The notes: generated by a model not told the origin, from the letters alone. A DNA stretch of 64,000 nt from Streptomyces sp. MA5143a (GCF_900290235.1 NZ_OLMK01000072.1:88825-152824), one strand, 5' to 3'; shown: positions 42,649 through 51,711, numbered from the stretch's first letter. Program-made: numbers and translations.

Positions 42649-44070
42649 TTGAGTCACAAACGAGCCACCAAGCGTAAGGCGTTCATTGCCGCAGGCGGTG
42701 TGGCGGCGCTCGGGGCCGCGGCCCTCATCCTGCCGAACGCGATGGCGTCCCAGACGGAGTCGAACCAGGCCGCCCCGAAGACGTTCGCCGCGAGTGACGC
42801 CTCCGTTCTCGCCGCCCAGCTCCAGAAGACACTTGGTGAGGCGTTCGCAGGCGCGTACTACGACTCGGGCGACAAGCGGCTCGTCGTCAACGTCGACGGC
42901 CAGCGGATCGAGGGCGCCGGCAACGTGCTCGCCCAGGCCGAGAAGGCCGGTGCGGAGATCCGTGAGGTCGACAACAGTTGGTCCGAGCTCAAGGCCGGCG
43001 CCGCCACGCTGAAGAAGCAGGCGACCGTCCCTGGCACCGCCTGGGCGATCGACCCCCGCACCAACAAGATCCAGGTCACCGCCGACTCCACGGTCACCGG
43101 TGAGAACTGGGACACCGTGGAGTCCACGGTGAAGTCCCTCGGCGCCGGCATGGCGACGGTCAAGAAGTCCGCCGGCACCTTCAAGCCCTTCCTGGAAGGC
43201 GGCGACGCCATCTTCGGCGGCGGCGCGCGCTGCTCGGCCGGCTTCAACGTCACCAACGCCGACGGGACGCCGGGCTTCCTGACGGCCGGTCACTGCGGTG
43301 TCGTCGAGCCCGAGTGGTCGGAGCAGGAGGGTGGCGCGCCGATCGGCACGGTCGACGCGGAGACCGCCACCTTCCCCGGCGTCGGTGACTTCGCCCTGGT
43401 CAAGTACAACGACCCCGCCACGCAGGCGGCCAGCACCGTCGACCTCGGCAACGGCCAGACGGTGAACATCAACGCCGCGGGCGAGGCCACCGTCGGCCTC
43501 CAGGTCTTCCGCATGGGCAGCACCACCGGTCTCGCCGACGGCCAGGTCACCGGCCTCGACGCGACGGTGAACTACCCCGAGGGCACCGTCACCGGCCTCA
43601 TCCAGACCAACGTCTGCGCCGAGCCCGGCGACAGCGGCGGCTCGCTGTTCACCCGGGACGGCCAGGCCATCGGTCTGACCTCCGGTGGCAGCGGTGACTG
43701 CACCGTGGGCGGCGAGACGTTCTTCCAGCCCGTCACCACCGCCCTCGCGGCGGTCGGCGCCACCATAGGCGAGGGCGGCGCGGGCGCCGGCCAGGAGGCC
43801 GACGGCGGTGCCGGTGACGCCGCGGGCGCCGGCGAGGAAGCGGCCGGCGGCGCGGGTGCGGGCGAGCAGGCCGACGGTGGCGCGGGCGCCGGTCAGGAAG
43901 AGGGCGCCGCCGCGGCGGGCGCGGGTGAGCAGGCGGCCGGCGGCGCCGGCGCGGGCGACAAGGGCGACGCGGGCGCCGTGGCCGGTGCCGGTGACGCCGG
44001 TGCGGGCCAGGAGCAGCAGCAGGGTGCCGATGACCAGGGCGTCGACCAGCAGGGCAACGACGGTCGCTGA
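42649..44070 (+). CDS. Secreted S1 (streptogrisin/alpha-lytic-like) serine protease with Gly/Ala-rich tail
   Basis: A 473-residue preproprotein. It starts at TTG (42649) 7 bases after AGGAGG. Signal peptide (KRKAFIAAGGVAALGAAALILPNAMA), then an alpha-lytic-type propeptide (LAAQLQKTLGEAFAGAYYDSGDKRLVVNV...), then the chymotrypsin-like domain from about residue 184. The triad is His215 (LTAGHCG), Asp247 (GVGDFALVKY) and Ser329 (EPGDSGGSLF). Paired cysteines surround His and Ser. After residue about 370 comes a roughly 100-residue low-complexity tail (GAGAGQEADGGAGDAAGAGEEA...QQQGADDQG) instead of a known binding module. Confidence 0.93.
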   Translation: MSHKRATKRKAFIAAGGVAALGAAALILPNAMASQTESNQAAPKTFAASDASVLAAQLQKTLGEAFAGAYYDSGDKRLVVNVDGQRIEGAGNVLAQAEKAGAEIREVDNSWSELKAGAATLKKQATVPGTAWAIDPRTNKIQVTADSTVTGENWDTVESTVKSLGAGMATVKKSAGTFKPFLEGGDAIFGGGARCSAGFNVTNADGTPGFLTAGHCGVVEPEWSEQEGGAPIGTVDAETATFPGVGDFALVKYNDPATQAASTVDLGNGQTVNINAAGEATVGLQVFRMGSTTGLADGQVTGLDATVNYPEGTVTGLIQTNVCAEPGDSGGSLFTRDGQAIGLTSGGSGDCTVGGETFFQPVTTALAAVGATIGEGGAGAGQEADGGAGDAAGAGEEAAGGAGAGEQADGGAGAGQEEGAAAAGAGEQAAGGAGAGDKGDAGAVAGAGDAGAGQEQQQGADDQGVDQQGNDGR

Positions 44071-44188
44071 CCGCGCACCGGTGACGGCGTGGACGACGAT
44101 TCCGTGATCAGCGGCCACTGACGACGGACCGTCGCCCCCACGATCCGCCCGCGGGCCACACCACACCACACCGGCCCGCGCGTGGAAC

Positions 44189-44218
44189 GGTCCGGCCCTC
44201 CGAGGGGAGGGCCGGACC
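44189..44218. terminator. Bidirectional terminator between protease and VOC genes
   Basis: A perfect 13-bp stem, GGTCCGGCCCTCC (44189-44201) and GGAGGGCCGGACC (44206-44218), has a 4-base loop and lies between convergent genes. Confidence 0.8.
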
Positions 44219-44245
44219 GCTGCCGTGTCCGCGGCCGGTGCCCGG

Positions 44246-44599
44246 TCAGACCGGCTGCCACAGCTCGATGCGATTGCCCTCGGGATCGGTGACCCAGCCG
44301 AACCGGCCGACCCCGTCCATCTCCTGCGTCTCCTCGGCCACGTCGGCGCCCGCGGCCCGCAACCGGGCGAGCACCGCGTCCAGATCGCGCACCCGGAAGT
44401 TGAGCATGGTCCGCTGGTCACCGGGCCCGAAGTAGTCGGTCCCGGACTCGAACGCCGCGAACACCGTCGGCCCGGCCTCCTGACGCCACAGCCCCGTCGC
44501 GTCGATGTCCAGGCCCAGGCAGTCGCGGTACCAGGCAGTCAGGCCCGCCGGGTCGGCGGCCTTGACGAAGTACCCGCCGATTCCTCGCACATGGTCCAT
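44246..44599 (-). CDS. VOC (glyoxalase/bleomycin-resistance) family protein
   Basis: A 117-residue protein; ATG at 44599 lies 7 bases after GGAAGGA. Two beta-alpha-beta-beta-beta modules are visible: GGYFVKAADPAGLTAWYRDCLGLDI and LNFRVRDLDAVLARLRAAGADVAEETQEMDGVGRFGWVTDPEGNRIELWQP, the latter ending in the typical DPEGNxIELW metal-ligand motif. Substrate unknown. Confidence 0.88.
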   Translation of the reverse strand: MDHVRGIGGYFVKAADPAGLTAWYRDCLGLDIDATGLWRQEAGPTVFAAFESGTDYFGPGDQRTMLNFRVRDLDAVLARLRAAGADVAEETQEMDGVGRFGWVTDPEGNRIELWQPV

Positions 44600-44611
44600 G
44601 CCGCCATCCTT

Positions 44612-44653
44612 CCCGTGGCCCGTGGCCCGTGGCCCGTGGCCCGTGGCCCGTGC
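44612..44653. repeat. Six tandem 7-bp repeats CCCGTGG
   Basis: Direct uninterrupted copies of CCCGTGG lie between the VOC gene start and the SpoIIE phosphatase stop. The only feature of this 68-bp gap is this slippage-prone array. Confidence 0.8.
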
Positions 44654-44667
44654 CCGCGCGTGCCGTC

Positions 44668-46815
44668 TCATCCGGTGGCGACCGCCCGCAGCAGCAGCAA
44701 CGCCACGTCGTCCGACCGTTCCTCCGCCGTCCCCGTCTCCCGGACGAGCCCGTCGGCGAGTGCTTCCAGCGGACGGTTCCCGGTCGTGGCGAGCCGCTCC
44801 CCGAGATCGGCCAGCGCGTCCTCGATGTCGACGCCCGGCGACTCGATGAGTCCGTCGGTGTAGAGGGCGAGCACGGAACCCTCCGAGAGCGCGACCTCGG
44901 TCGTCGGATACGTGGCGGACGCGTCGATGCCGAGGAGCGGCCCGCCCGCGAGGTCCAGCACCTTCACCCGCCCGTCCGGTCGGCGCAGCAGCGGCGGCGG
45001 ATGACCGGCCCGTGCCATGACGGCCGTGCCGTGCGCCGGGTCGAGACGCAGATACAGACAACTGGCGAACAGATCGCTCCCGAGGTCGATCAGCAGCCGG
45101 TTGGTGCTGCTCATCACGTCCTCCGGTGCCTGCCCCACGGTCGTGTACGCGCGGACCGCCGTACGGATCTGCCCCATCAGCCCCGCCGCCGTCACGTTGT
45201 GCCCCTGCACGTCGCCGATCACCGCCGACGCCCGGCCGTGCGAGAGCACCAGGTCGAAGAAGTCGCCGCCGATGTCCATGCCCCGGGTCGCCGGCAGATA
45301 GCGGGAGGCCGCGTCGATACCGGGGATCGACGGCAGCGAGTGCGGCAGCAGCGCGGCCTGCAGACCGTGCGCCAGCTGATGCTTGGCGTCGTACAGCAGC
45401 GCGCGCTGCAACGCCTGGGCGATCAGCCCGCTGAGGCTGGTCAGCACCGCGCGCTCCTCCGCCGGGAAGGGATGCGGATCGGCGTACCCGAGCACACAGG
45501 TGCCCACCGGCTGTCCCTGGGCGATCAGCGGCAGATACGCCCAGGCGCCCATCCCGTCCGGGGTCGTCTGGCGTACCGGATACAGATGCTCCAGCTGCTG
45601 TCGGCTCTCGAAGAAGGCGGGCACCCCGGCGGTCAGGGCGCGGGCGCCGGGGGTCTGCGAGCTGAGCGGCATGCCGTCGAACCGTTCGACGAGGTGCGGG
45701 TCCGTGTACCCGTGGTGGCCCAGCACATGGAGCCTTCCCGCCCGTGAGCCGAGCATCACCAGCGCCTGGGAGCCGACGGCCGGGACGATCTCGTTCGCGA
45801 CCAGCTCCACCACGTCCTGCACCCCCACCGCCTCGGTGAGGGCGCTCGCCATGGCCAGCACATGGTCGATGGTCACCAGCCGGCCCGGCCCGTCGTCGTC
45901 GCCCTCCTGCCGTGCGGCGCTCCTCGGTGAGGCGACCGAGCGGGCCCGGGAGATCCGGACGCTCAGCCCGTTCGTCCCCGGGTACAGCCGGAAGGACAGC
46001 CACTCGCCCGGCGGCTTCAACGCCATGAACGACGTGACGTGCTGACTCATCAGCGCGGCCCGGTAGCGGTCCTCGTGCGCGGGGTCGTTCAGCCACGGCA
46101 CGGACGCCCACAGCTGCATGCCCAGCAGCGCGCTCACCGGGATGCCGAGCAGTTCGGCGGTGGCCGCGTTGGCGAAGGTGATCCGCCCGTGCAGATCGAG
46201 CGAGCACATCCCGTACGGCAGCCGCGCCACCATCCGGGCCGCCTCCACCGTGCCGAGCGTCCCGGCCACCGTGGTCGTCGACGGCGCCGAGAGGTCCGGC
46301 TCCGGCAGCACCGGCCTGCCCTCCTCCTCCGCGCGCCGCAGCCGTATCGCGAGCCGGTCGCAGGCCGAGGTGAGCTTGTCCCGCTCGCGTTCGCTGAGCT
46401 CCGGGGGGTGCGAGCCCGGCCAGGTCAGGAAGACGGCGCCGTAGGTGGTGTCACGGGTCGCCACCGGCAGCGCGGCCATCGCGAACGGATAGGGCAGGAC
46501 GACGGCGATCCGGGGATAGCGGCGCGCCATCTGCTCCTCGCCGTTGACCCACACCAGCCGTCGCTCCCGCACGGCCTCCGAGACCGGGGCCGGGGCGCTC
46601 AGACTCACCCGCTCCCACGGCGCGGCGAAGGACCGCGGCAGCCCCGCCATCACCGCCATCTCCAGGACGGGCGCGTCATGGGCCAGCAGGTACACCGCAC
46701 CGGAGTGGGCCTGGACGTCGTCCATCATCGCGGCCAGCGCCAGGGACAGCAGGGGGTGGCCCATGCGTGCCGTCTCGACCGTCGTCCGCGCACCGGACGC
46801 CGGGACGTCGGACAT
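44668..46815 (-). CDS. GAF-PAS-GAF-SpoIIE (PP2C) phosphatase (second of three)
   Basis: A 715-residue protein; ATG at 46815 follows GAGGAGGTGG. Order: GAF (SGAVYLLAHDAPVLEMAVMAGLPRSF), PAS (LPYGMCSLDLHGRITFANAATAELLGIPVSALLG), GAF (VVELVANEIVPAVGSQALVMLG...), then SpoIIE/PP2C (LQAALLPHSLPSIPGIDAASRYLPATRGMDIGGDFFDLV, VIGDVQGHNVTAAG, ALYTDGLIES, RSDDVALLLLRA). It ends with PP2C and lacks the HATPase found in the other two. It is divergent from the regulator of the lanthipeptide cluster (286 bp apart), which may link it to that locus. Confidence 0.9.
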   Translation of the reverse strand: MSDVPASGARTTVETARMGHPLLSLALAAMMDDVQAHSGAVYLLAHDAPVLEMAVMAGLPRSFAAPWERVSLSAPAPVSEAVRERRLVWVNGEEQMARRYPRIAVVLPYPFAMAALPVATRDTTYGAVFLTWPGSHPPELSERERDKLTSACDRLAIRLRRAEEEGRPVLPEPDLSAPSTTTVAGTLGTVEAARMVARLPYGMCSLDLHGRITFANAATAELLGIPVSALLGMQLWASVPWLNDPAHEDRYRAALMSQHVTSFMALKPPGEWLSFRLYPGTNGLSVRISRARSVASPRSAARQEGDDDGPGRLVTIDHVLAMASALTEAVGVQDVVELVANEIVPAVGSQALVMLGSRAGRLHVLGHHGYTDPHLVERFDGMPLSSQTPGARALTAGVPAFFESRQQLEHLYPVRQTTPDGMGAWAYLPLIAQGQPVGTCVLGYADPHPFPAEERAVLTSLSGLIAQALQRALLYDAKHQLAHGLQAALLPHSLPSIPGIDAASRYLPATRGMDIGGDFFDLVLSHGRASAVIGDVQGHNVTAAGLMGQIRTAVRAYTTVGQAPEDVMSSTNRLLIDLGSDLFASCLYLRLDPAHGTAVMARAGHPPPLLRRPDGRVKVLDLAGGPLLGIDASATYPTTEVALSEGSVLALYTDGLIESPGVDIEDALADLGERLATTGNRPLEALADGLVRETGTAEERSDDVALLLLRAVATG

Positions 46816-47100
46816 GCCGACCACCTCCTCGCACGGTCGCGCCACGCCCCCGCGTCAAGGCTCCCTCTTGACGGCCCGACACGCACGGCGAGCACCCTCC
46901 GGAGGCCGAGCCCCCGTACCCCGACTCGCCACGGACATTCCCCCCGGATGGATGCGCGGCCTTGCGCACGGGCGCCGTGCGTGCGCCCCCGCGCATCCCG
47001 TTGGCTGGTTCTTCGCGAACCGTGCGCGGTCACAGACGCCAACAATGGGCACGCGCTGAGACGAGGAAGCGGCCGTGGCCGGGGGAGGCGGAGGGCGATA

Positions 47101-47706
47101 GTGATCCGGGTACTGCTCGTGCACGACGAATGTCTGGTCCGGTCGGTACTGGCGGAGTGGCTCCGCCGGGAGACCGATCTGCTGGTGTACGACGCGCCCT
47201 GGCGCACCGCGCCGGGGCGCGCGCGGTCCCTGCGGCCGGACGTCTGCGCGGCGGACCTGGACTGCGCCGACGCGGTGGGCATCCCGCCGCTCGGCGATCT
47301 GAGCGGCGGCGCGGGCGGCGCCGCCGCGGGGCTCGTGGTGCTCGCCCAGGCAAGCCGCCCCGGTCTGCTGAAGCGCGCGGCGGAGGCCGGGGCCCTCGGC
47401 TATGTGGACAAGGAGGGCGCACCGGAGCGGCTGGTGGCCGCGATCCGCCAGGTCGCCGGGGGGAAACGTTTCGTCGATGACTCGCTCGGCTTCGGCTTCC
47501 TCAAGGCCGCGCAGATGCCGCTGACCAGACGGGAGCTGAGCGTGTTATCCCTGGCTGCCGAGGGCGCCTCCGTCGCGGAGATCGCCGGCAGCCTTCATCT
47601 GTCCCACGGGACCGTGCGCAACTACATGGCCGCGATCACCCGCAAGACGGGCGCGCGCAACAGGATCGACGCCATCCGGATCTCCCAGGGCGAGGGCTGG
47701 CTCTGA
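47101..47706 (+). CDS. amfR: LuxR-type (RamR/AmfR-like) response regulator with a TTA codon
   Basis: A 201-residue protein; GTG at 47101 follows GGAGGG. The receiver-like domain (IRVLLVHDECLVRSVLAEWLRRE) has Asp52/Asp54 near the phosphorylation position and Lys105 (GYVDKEG); the usual acidic pair is His8-Asp9, as in atypical receivers. The C-terminal HTH is LTRRELSVLSLAAEGASVAEIAGSLHLSHGTVRNYMAAITRKTG. No sensor kinase is adjacent. Position beside LanKC, AmfS-like and ABC genes makes it the likely activator of the cluster. Leu149 is TTA (47545-47547), so translation should depend on bldA. Confidence 0.85.
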   Translation: MIRVLLVHDECLVRSVLAEWLRRETDLLVYDAPWRTAPGRARSLRPDVCAADLDCADAVGIPPLGDLSGGAGGAAAGLVVLAQASRPGLLKRAAEAGALGYVDKEGAPERLVAAIRQVAGGKRFVDDSLGFGFLKAAQMPLTRRELSVLSLAAEGASVAEIAGSLHLSHGTVRNYMAAITRKTGARNRIDAIRISQGEGWL

Positions 47707-49656
47707 CGACGGGACCGGGGTGGTGGGGGAGGACGGGACCGGGGTGGTGGGGGACCAGGTGCCCATCAGGTCCCGGTAGAGCGGGGAGCGGGACATCAGG
47801 TCGTCGTGCGTGCCGAACGCGACGCGGCGGCCGTCCATGACCAGCACACGGTCCGCGCGGCGGGCCGAACCGACACGGTGGGCGACGACCACGAGGGTCG
47901 TGCCCGGCCGCCGTGCGAAGGCCCGCTCCGCGCGCTCCTCCGCCTCCGGGTCCAGATGACAGGTCGCCTCGTCGAGGATCACGACCGGCGCGTTCGACAG
48001 ATGGGCCCGGGCCAGCGCGATCAGCTGCCGCTCGCCGGCGGACAGCGCGCCGGGGTCGATCTCGGCCCCCGGCCCGCCCAGGCGTTCCATCAGCTCCGTC
48101 AGCCCCACGGCCTCCGCGGCGGCCCACAGCTCCTCCTGGGGCACGGGTTTCGGCCGCAGCTCGCCGAGATTTTCCGCGAGGGATCCCCTGAAGACGTACG
48201 TCTCCTGCGGAATGAGCACCCGGTGTGCGCGGGATGTGGCGCCGGGCACCCGGTGTCCGCACAAGTGGACGGAGCCGTGCCGGGGGAGCAGGAGGCCCGC
48301 GACGATCCCGGCGAGCGTGGACTTCCCGATGCCGCTGGGGCCCACGACGGCGAGGTGGGTGCCCCGGGGCAGCCGGAGGTCGAGGCCCTCGATCACGGGC
48401 GCGGCGGCGGGGCCGTAGGCGAAGGTCACGCAGGAGAGGGTGAGGGCGTCGGGCGGGGGTGGGGGGAGTGGGGGGTTGGCCGGGGGCGTTCCGGGGGCCG
48501 GGGGGCGGGCCACCGAGACCGGGGCAGGCCCCGGTTCCTGCCGGGGCGCGCGCGACGGCTCGTCCGCCGGGGCCAGTCGGCGCAGGACCACCGCGAGGCG
48601 GGAGCCGCTCGTGCCCAGGCCGTGGACCAGGTTCTGCAGGGCCGGGAGGAGCGACTGGGTGACGTAGGCGAGCGCGCCGATGAGGGCGCCCGCGGTGACC
48701 CCGCGCGCCAGCAGCCAGGGGGCGGCCGCCAGCAGCAGCACGACGGGGAGCTGGCCGCCGACCGCCAGGGACGCGACCCGCAGCACCCCCCAGCGGGCGA
48801 GGGACCGCGCCGCCCGGTACTCGGCGTCGACGCGCCGCCCCGTGTCGTCGGCGACCGACTCCTCCGCACCGGCCGCCGTGATGTCCCGCAACCCCGGGCA
48901 CACGGCGCCCAGGCCGGTGGCGAGGGCCTCGTCGGCCACGAGGAACGCCTCCTGCCTGCGGGCCAGGGGGCGCAGCGACGCGAGGAAGAGGGCCACGCCC
49001 ACCACCAGCGGGGGGACGACGACCAGCAGCAGCGGGGGAGCGAGCGAGAACAGCCCGATGAGCGCGCCGGCGGCCGTGAACACGAAGGAGCGGGACACCA
49101 TCACCAGGCCGGCGAAGGTGTCCCGGGCGATCTCCACCTGCTGGGTCAGCCCGGACAGAGCGCCGTCGTCGGCCTCCCGCACACCTCGCTCGACGACGCC
49201 GCGCACGAGCCGGTCCCGCAACGGCTCCACCAGCGCCGCGACGCACCCGTACACCCGGCCGGTCCCGAACGCCCCGACGACCACGGCCGCGGCCCCGGCA
49301 CCGAGCCACCCCAGCCCTACGCCCGCCCGTCCCGCCAGGAACCCGTCGTCCAGGGCCCGGGCGAGCGCGTACCCCATGAGGAACGTCTGCGCCGCCTCCA
49401 ACAGCGACCACGCCACGAGCCGCACGACGACGCCGACCCGCCGCCGCAGAAAGCGGACACCGCGACGCGCGAGACCGGGGTGAGGGGGGTGGGGCGGAGA
49501 CGGTGGCTGGGTGGGGCCGCGGTGAGAGAGGTGGGGTGGGGATGATGGCTGGGTCTCGCCGGCCGACGGGTGAGGCTCCGCGGGCTCCTCGCCCGACGCC
49601 GGGCCGGTCGCCGATGCCGGGCAGTCCGGCTGCCTGTCGGCCCGTCGCCTCCGCAT
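47545..49656 (-). CDS. Lanthipeptide-cluster ABC transporter, permease-ATPase 2 (RamB/AmfA-like)
   Basis: A 703-residue half-transporter; its ATG shares one base with the stop of the preceding ABC gene (TGATG). After a Pro/Ser-rich start come six membrane segments (LVAWSLLEAAQTFLMGYALARALDDGF...) and an ATPase with Walker A GPSGIGKST, signature LSAGERQLIAL and Walker B VVILDEATCHLD. The conserved part ends near YRDLMGTW. About 55 further residues run through a 24-bp duplication (SPTTPVPS twice) and antisense through the end of the regulator gene, stopping at TAA 47547-47545. Confidence 0.88.
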   Translation of the reverse strand: MRRRRADRQPDCPASATGPASGEEPAEPHPSAGETQPSSPPHLSHRGPTQPPSPPHPPHPGLARRGVRFLRRRVGVVVRLVAWSLLEAAQTFLMGYALARALDDGFLAGRAGVGLGWLGAGAAAVVVGAFGTGRVYGCVAALVEPLRDRLVRGVVERGVREADDGALSGLTQQVEIARDTFAGLVMVSRSFVFTAAGALIGLFSLAPPLLLVVVPPLVVGVALFLASLRPLARRQEAFLVADEALATGLGAVCPGLRDITAAGAEESVADDTGRRVDAEYRAARSLARWGVLRVASLAVGGQLPVVLLLAAAPWLLARGVTAGALIGALAYVTQSLLPALQNLVHGLGTSGSRLAVVLRRLAPADEPSRAPRQEPGPAPVSVARPPAPGTPPANPPLPPPPPDALTLSCVTFAYGPAAAPVIEGLDLRLPRGTHLAVVGPSGIGKSTLAGIVAGLLLPRHGSVHLCGHRVPGATSRAHRVLIPQETYVFRGSLAENLGELRPKPVPQEELWAAAEAVGLTELMERLGGPGAEIDPGALSAGERQLIALARAHLSNAPVVILDEATCHLDPEAEERAERAFARRPGTTLVVVAHRVGSARRADRVLVMDGRRVAFGTHDDLMSRSPLYRDLMGTWSPTTPVPSSPTTPVPSSEPALALGDPDGVDPVARARLAGDRGHVVAHGPVGQMKAAGDLRDGGALGSQG
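47708..47755. repeat. 24-bp tandem duplication at the junction of regulator and ABC genes
   Basis: Two copies (47708-47731 and 47732-47755), differing only in the last base, start one base after the regulator stop. They encode SPTTPVPS twice in the opposite ABC gene. Confidence 0.9.
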
Positions 49657-51569
49657 CAGCTCCCTCCCCCCGCTGGGAAGGGCGGCTCGCAAACGCGGCT
49701 CGACGCGTTCCCCTCCCCGGCACGCCCGGCGTTCCGTACGCCCCTGACTCCGCCGCCCGCCCCCACCGAGCCCTCGTCCCCCGCCCCGAACAGCTCCCGG
49801 TAGCCCGGCAGGCGCCAGAGCTCCTTGTGTGTTCCTGTCGCTCGCACTCGCCCCCCGTCGAGCCAGACCACGCGGTCCGCGTCGGCGGCTGTCGTGGGGC
49901 GGTGGGTGATGAGGAGGCGGGTGCGGGCCGGGGTGCTGTGGAGGAGGGCGGCGGTGACGTGGTGCTCGGTGATCGTGTCGAGGCTGGAGAGGGCGTCGTC
50001 GAGGACGAGGAGGCGGGGCGTGCGGGCGAAGGCGCGGGCGAGGCCGAGGCGTTGGGCCTCGCCGCCCGACATGGGGGCCTCCGCACAGCGGGTGGCGTAG
50101 CCGTGAGGGAGGCGGTCGATGAAGACGTCGGCGCGGGCGGCCCCGGCAGCCCGGCGCACCCGGCCGGGGGACGGGCGGGAGACGCCGAGGGCGATGGTGT
50201 CCTCGATCGAGTCGCCGAGCAGGGCGGGCCGTTCGAACGCGTGGGTGATCGCTGCGCGCAGCTCCCGGCGGTCCAGCGCGCGCAGGGGCACCCCGTCCAG
50301 CCGTACCTCTCCCTCGTCCGGGTCGACCAGACGTCCGGCGACGGCGGCGAGCAGCGACTTGCCCGCGCCGGAGCGACCGACCACGGCGAGCGTGGTCCCG
50401 GCCGGTACCACGAGGTCCACCCCGTCCAGGACGGCGCGCGCCCCCCGGCGGACGGTCACCCCGCGCAGCTCCAGCCGCCCGCACCCGGACGGCGGCAGTC
50501 GGCGTTCCCCGTACCCGAGCGGAGGCTCGGCCAGCACCTCGTCGAGGCGGCGGGCCGCCGCCCGGGAGCGGACCAGCCCGGAGAGCTGTCCGACGAGGAC
50601 ACCGACGCCCGCCGCCAGCACGGCGTAGCGGGACGCGGCCAGCAGCTCGCCCACCGACACCTGCCGCCGGGCGAGCAGCGCACCGGCCGTCGCCAGCACC
50701 CCGATCTGGAGCAGCGGGGCCACGGCGGCCGCCTGCGCGGCGGCGCGCCCCTGGACCCGCCACATGCGGTGGCCCTCGCGGGAGAGTTCCGGCAGCGGGC
50801 GCAGGACGCGGGCCACGGTCCGGTCGGCCGTTCCGGCCGCCGCGATCGTGCGCGCACCGGCGACGGCCTCGGCCAGCCCGCCGGCGATACGGCCCTGGAG
50901 CTCCTGGTAGCGGGTCACACAGGCCGTGGAGTCACGGGCGAGGCAGCGCAGCAGCAGTGCGAGAACGGGCGCCCCGACCAGGAACACCCCCGCCAGCCAC
51001 GGGTCGATCAGCGCGAGCGCCACCACGGCGCCCACCGGCCCGGCGAGCGCGGCGAGCAGCGCGGCCACGGTGGCGGGGGCCGTCCCCGCCTGCGCGGCGT
51101 TCCCGACCAGCCGTGCCACCAGGTCGCCGGGCCCGGACCGGGCGACGGCCCGCGGGCCCACCGCCAGCACGTGCCCCGTCAGACGCCGGCGCAGCCAGGC
51201 CGTGGCCCGCGCGCTCGTCGTCCCGCCGACGACGGTCTCCACCGCGTCCAGCACGGCGAGGAGCAGCATCAGCGCGGCGCACCACAGCACCCAGCGGGTC
51301 GCCGCCGGGTCGGCCGTCAGCAGGAGGTCCAGGGCGCGCCCCAGGGCGACCGGCAGCACCAGGTTCGCCCCGGTGGTGGCCAAGGCCACCAGGGCGAGGG
51401 CGGCGCAGCGGCGCGCGGAGTACCGCACCGTCGCGGACAGCAGGGCGTCGGACGCGGGCGACGCGGGCGACGTGCCCGACGCACGCGCCGTGGCGGGGTC
51501 GGTGGACGTGGCGGCCGGACCGTGACCACCCTGTTCGGCGTGACCACCGGGCTCGGTGAGGGTCGTCAT
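49656..51569 (-). CDS. Lanthipeptide-cluster ABC transporter, permease-ATPase 1 (RamA/AmfB-like)
   Basis: A 637-residue half-transporter; ATG at 51569 after AGGACGGG. Six membrane segments (CAALALVALATTGANLVLPVALGRALDLLL...; LWCAALMLLLAVLDAVETVVGG) precede an ATPase with Walker A GRSGAGKSLLA, signature MSGGEAQRLGLARAF, and Walker B LLVLDDALSSLD (Asp-Asp replaces Asp-Glu, so the catalytic Glu is missing). The partner encoded next has DEAT, so the pair should form an asymmetric dimer exporting the lanthipeptide. Confidence 0.9.
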   Translation of the reverse strand: MTTLTEPGGHAEQGGHGPAATSTDPATARASGTSPASPASDALLSATVRYSARRCAALALVALATTGANLVLPVALGRALDLLLTADPAATRWVLWCAALMLLLAVLDAVETVVGGTTSARATAWLRRRLTGHVLAVGPRAVARSGPGDLVARLVGNAAQAGTAPATVAALLAALAGPVGAVVALALIDPWLAGVFLVGAPVLALLLRCLARDSTACVTRYQELQGRIAGGLAEAVAGARTIAAAGTADRTVARVLRPLPELSREGHRMWRVQGRAAAQAAAVAPLLQIGVLATAGALLARRQVSVGELLAASRYAVLAAGVGVLVGQLSGLVRSRAAARRLDEVLAEPPLGYGERRLPPSGCGRLELRGVTVRRGARAVLDGVDLVVPAGTTLAVVGRSGAGKSLLAAVAGRLVDPDEGEVRLDGVPLRALDRRELRAAITHAFERPALLGDSIEDTIALGVSRPSPGRVRRAAGAARADVFIDRLPHGYATRCAEAPMSGGEAQRLGLARAFARTPRLLVLDDALSSLDTITEHHVTAALLHSTPARTRLLITHRPTTAADADRVVWLDGGRVRATGTHKELWRLPGYRELFGAGDEGSVGAGGGVRGVRNAGRAGEGNASSRVCEPPFPAGGGS

Positions 51570-51671
51570 ACCCGTCCTGACGTGGGGACCGAGAGAACTG
51601 CCGGCAAACTGCCGAGGCCGGCGCTCCGTCCGGGTGAGGAGGCGCCGTACGGGGCCGGACATGCGCAGGGC

Positions 51672-51711
51672 CCGGACGGCCCCTCCCCGGACTGGGGAGG
51701 AGGCCGTCCGG
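51672..51711 (-). terminator. 17-bp hairpin between precursor peptide and ABC genes
   Basis: CCGGACGGCC-CCTCCCC pairs with GGGGAGG-A-GGCCGTCCGG, leaving one bulged A and a 5-base loop. It lies 90 bp after the precursor stop and 100 bp before the transporter start. A partial terminator or attenuator that favours precursor mRNA is the natural reading. Confidence 0.75.
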
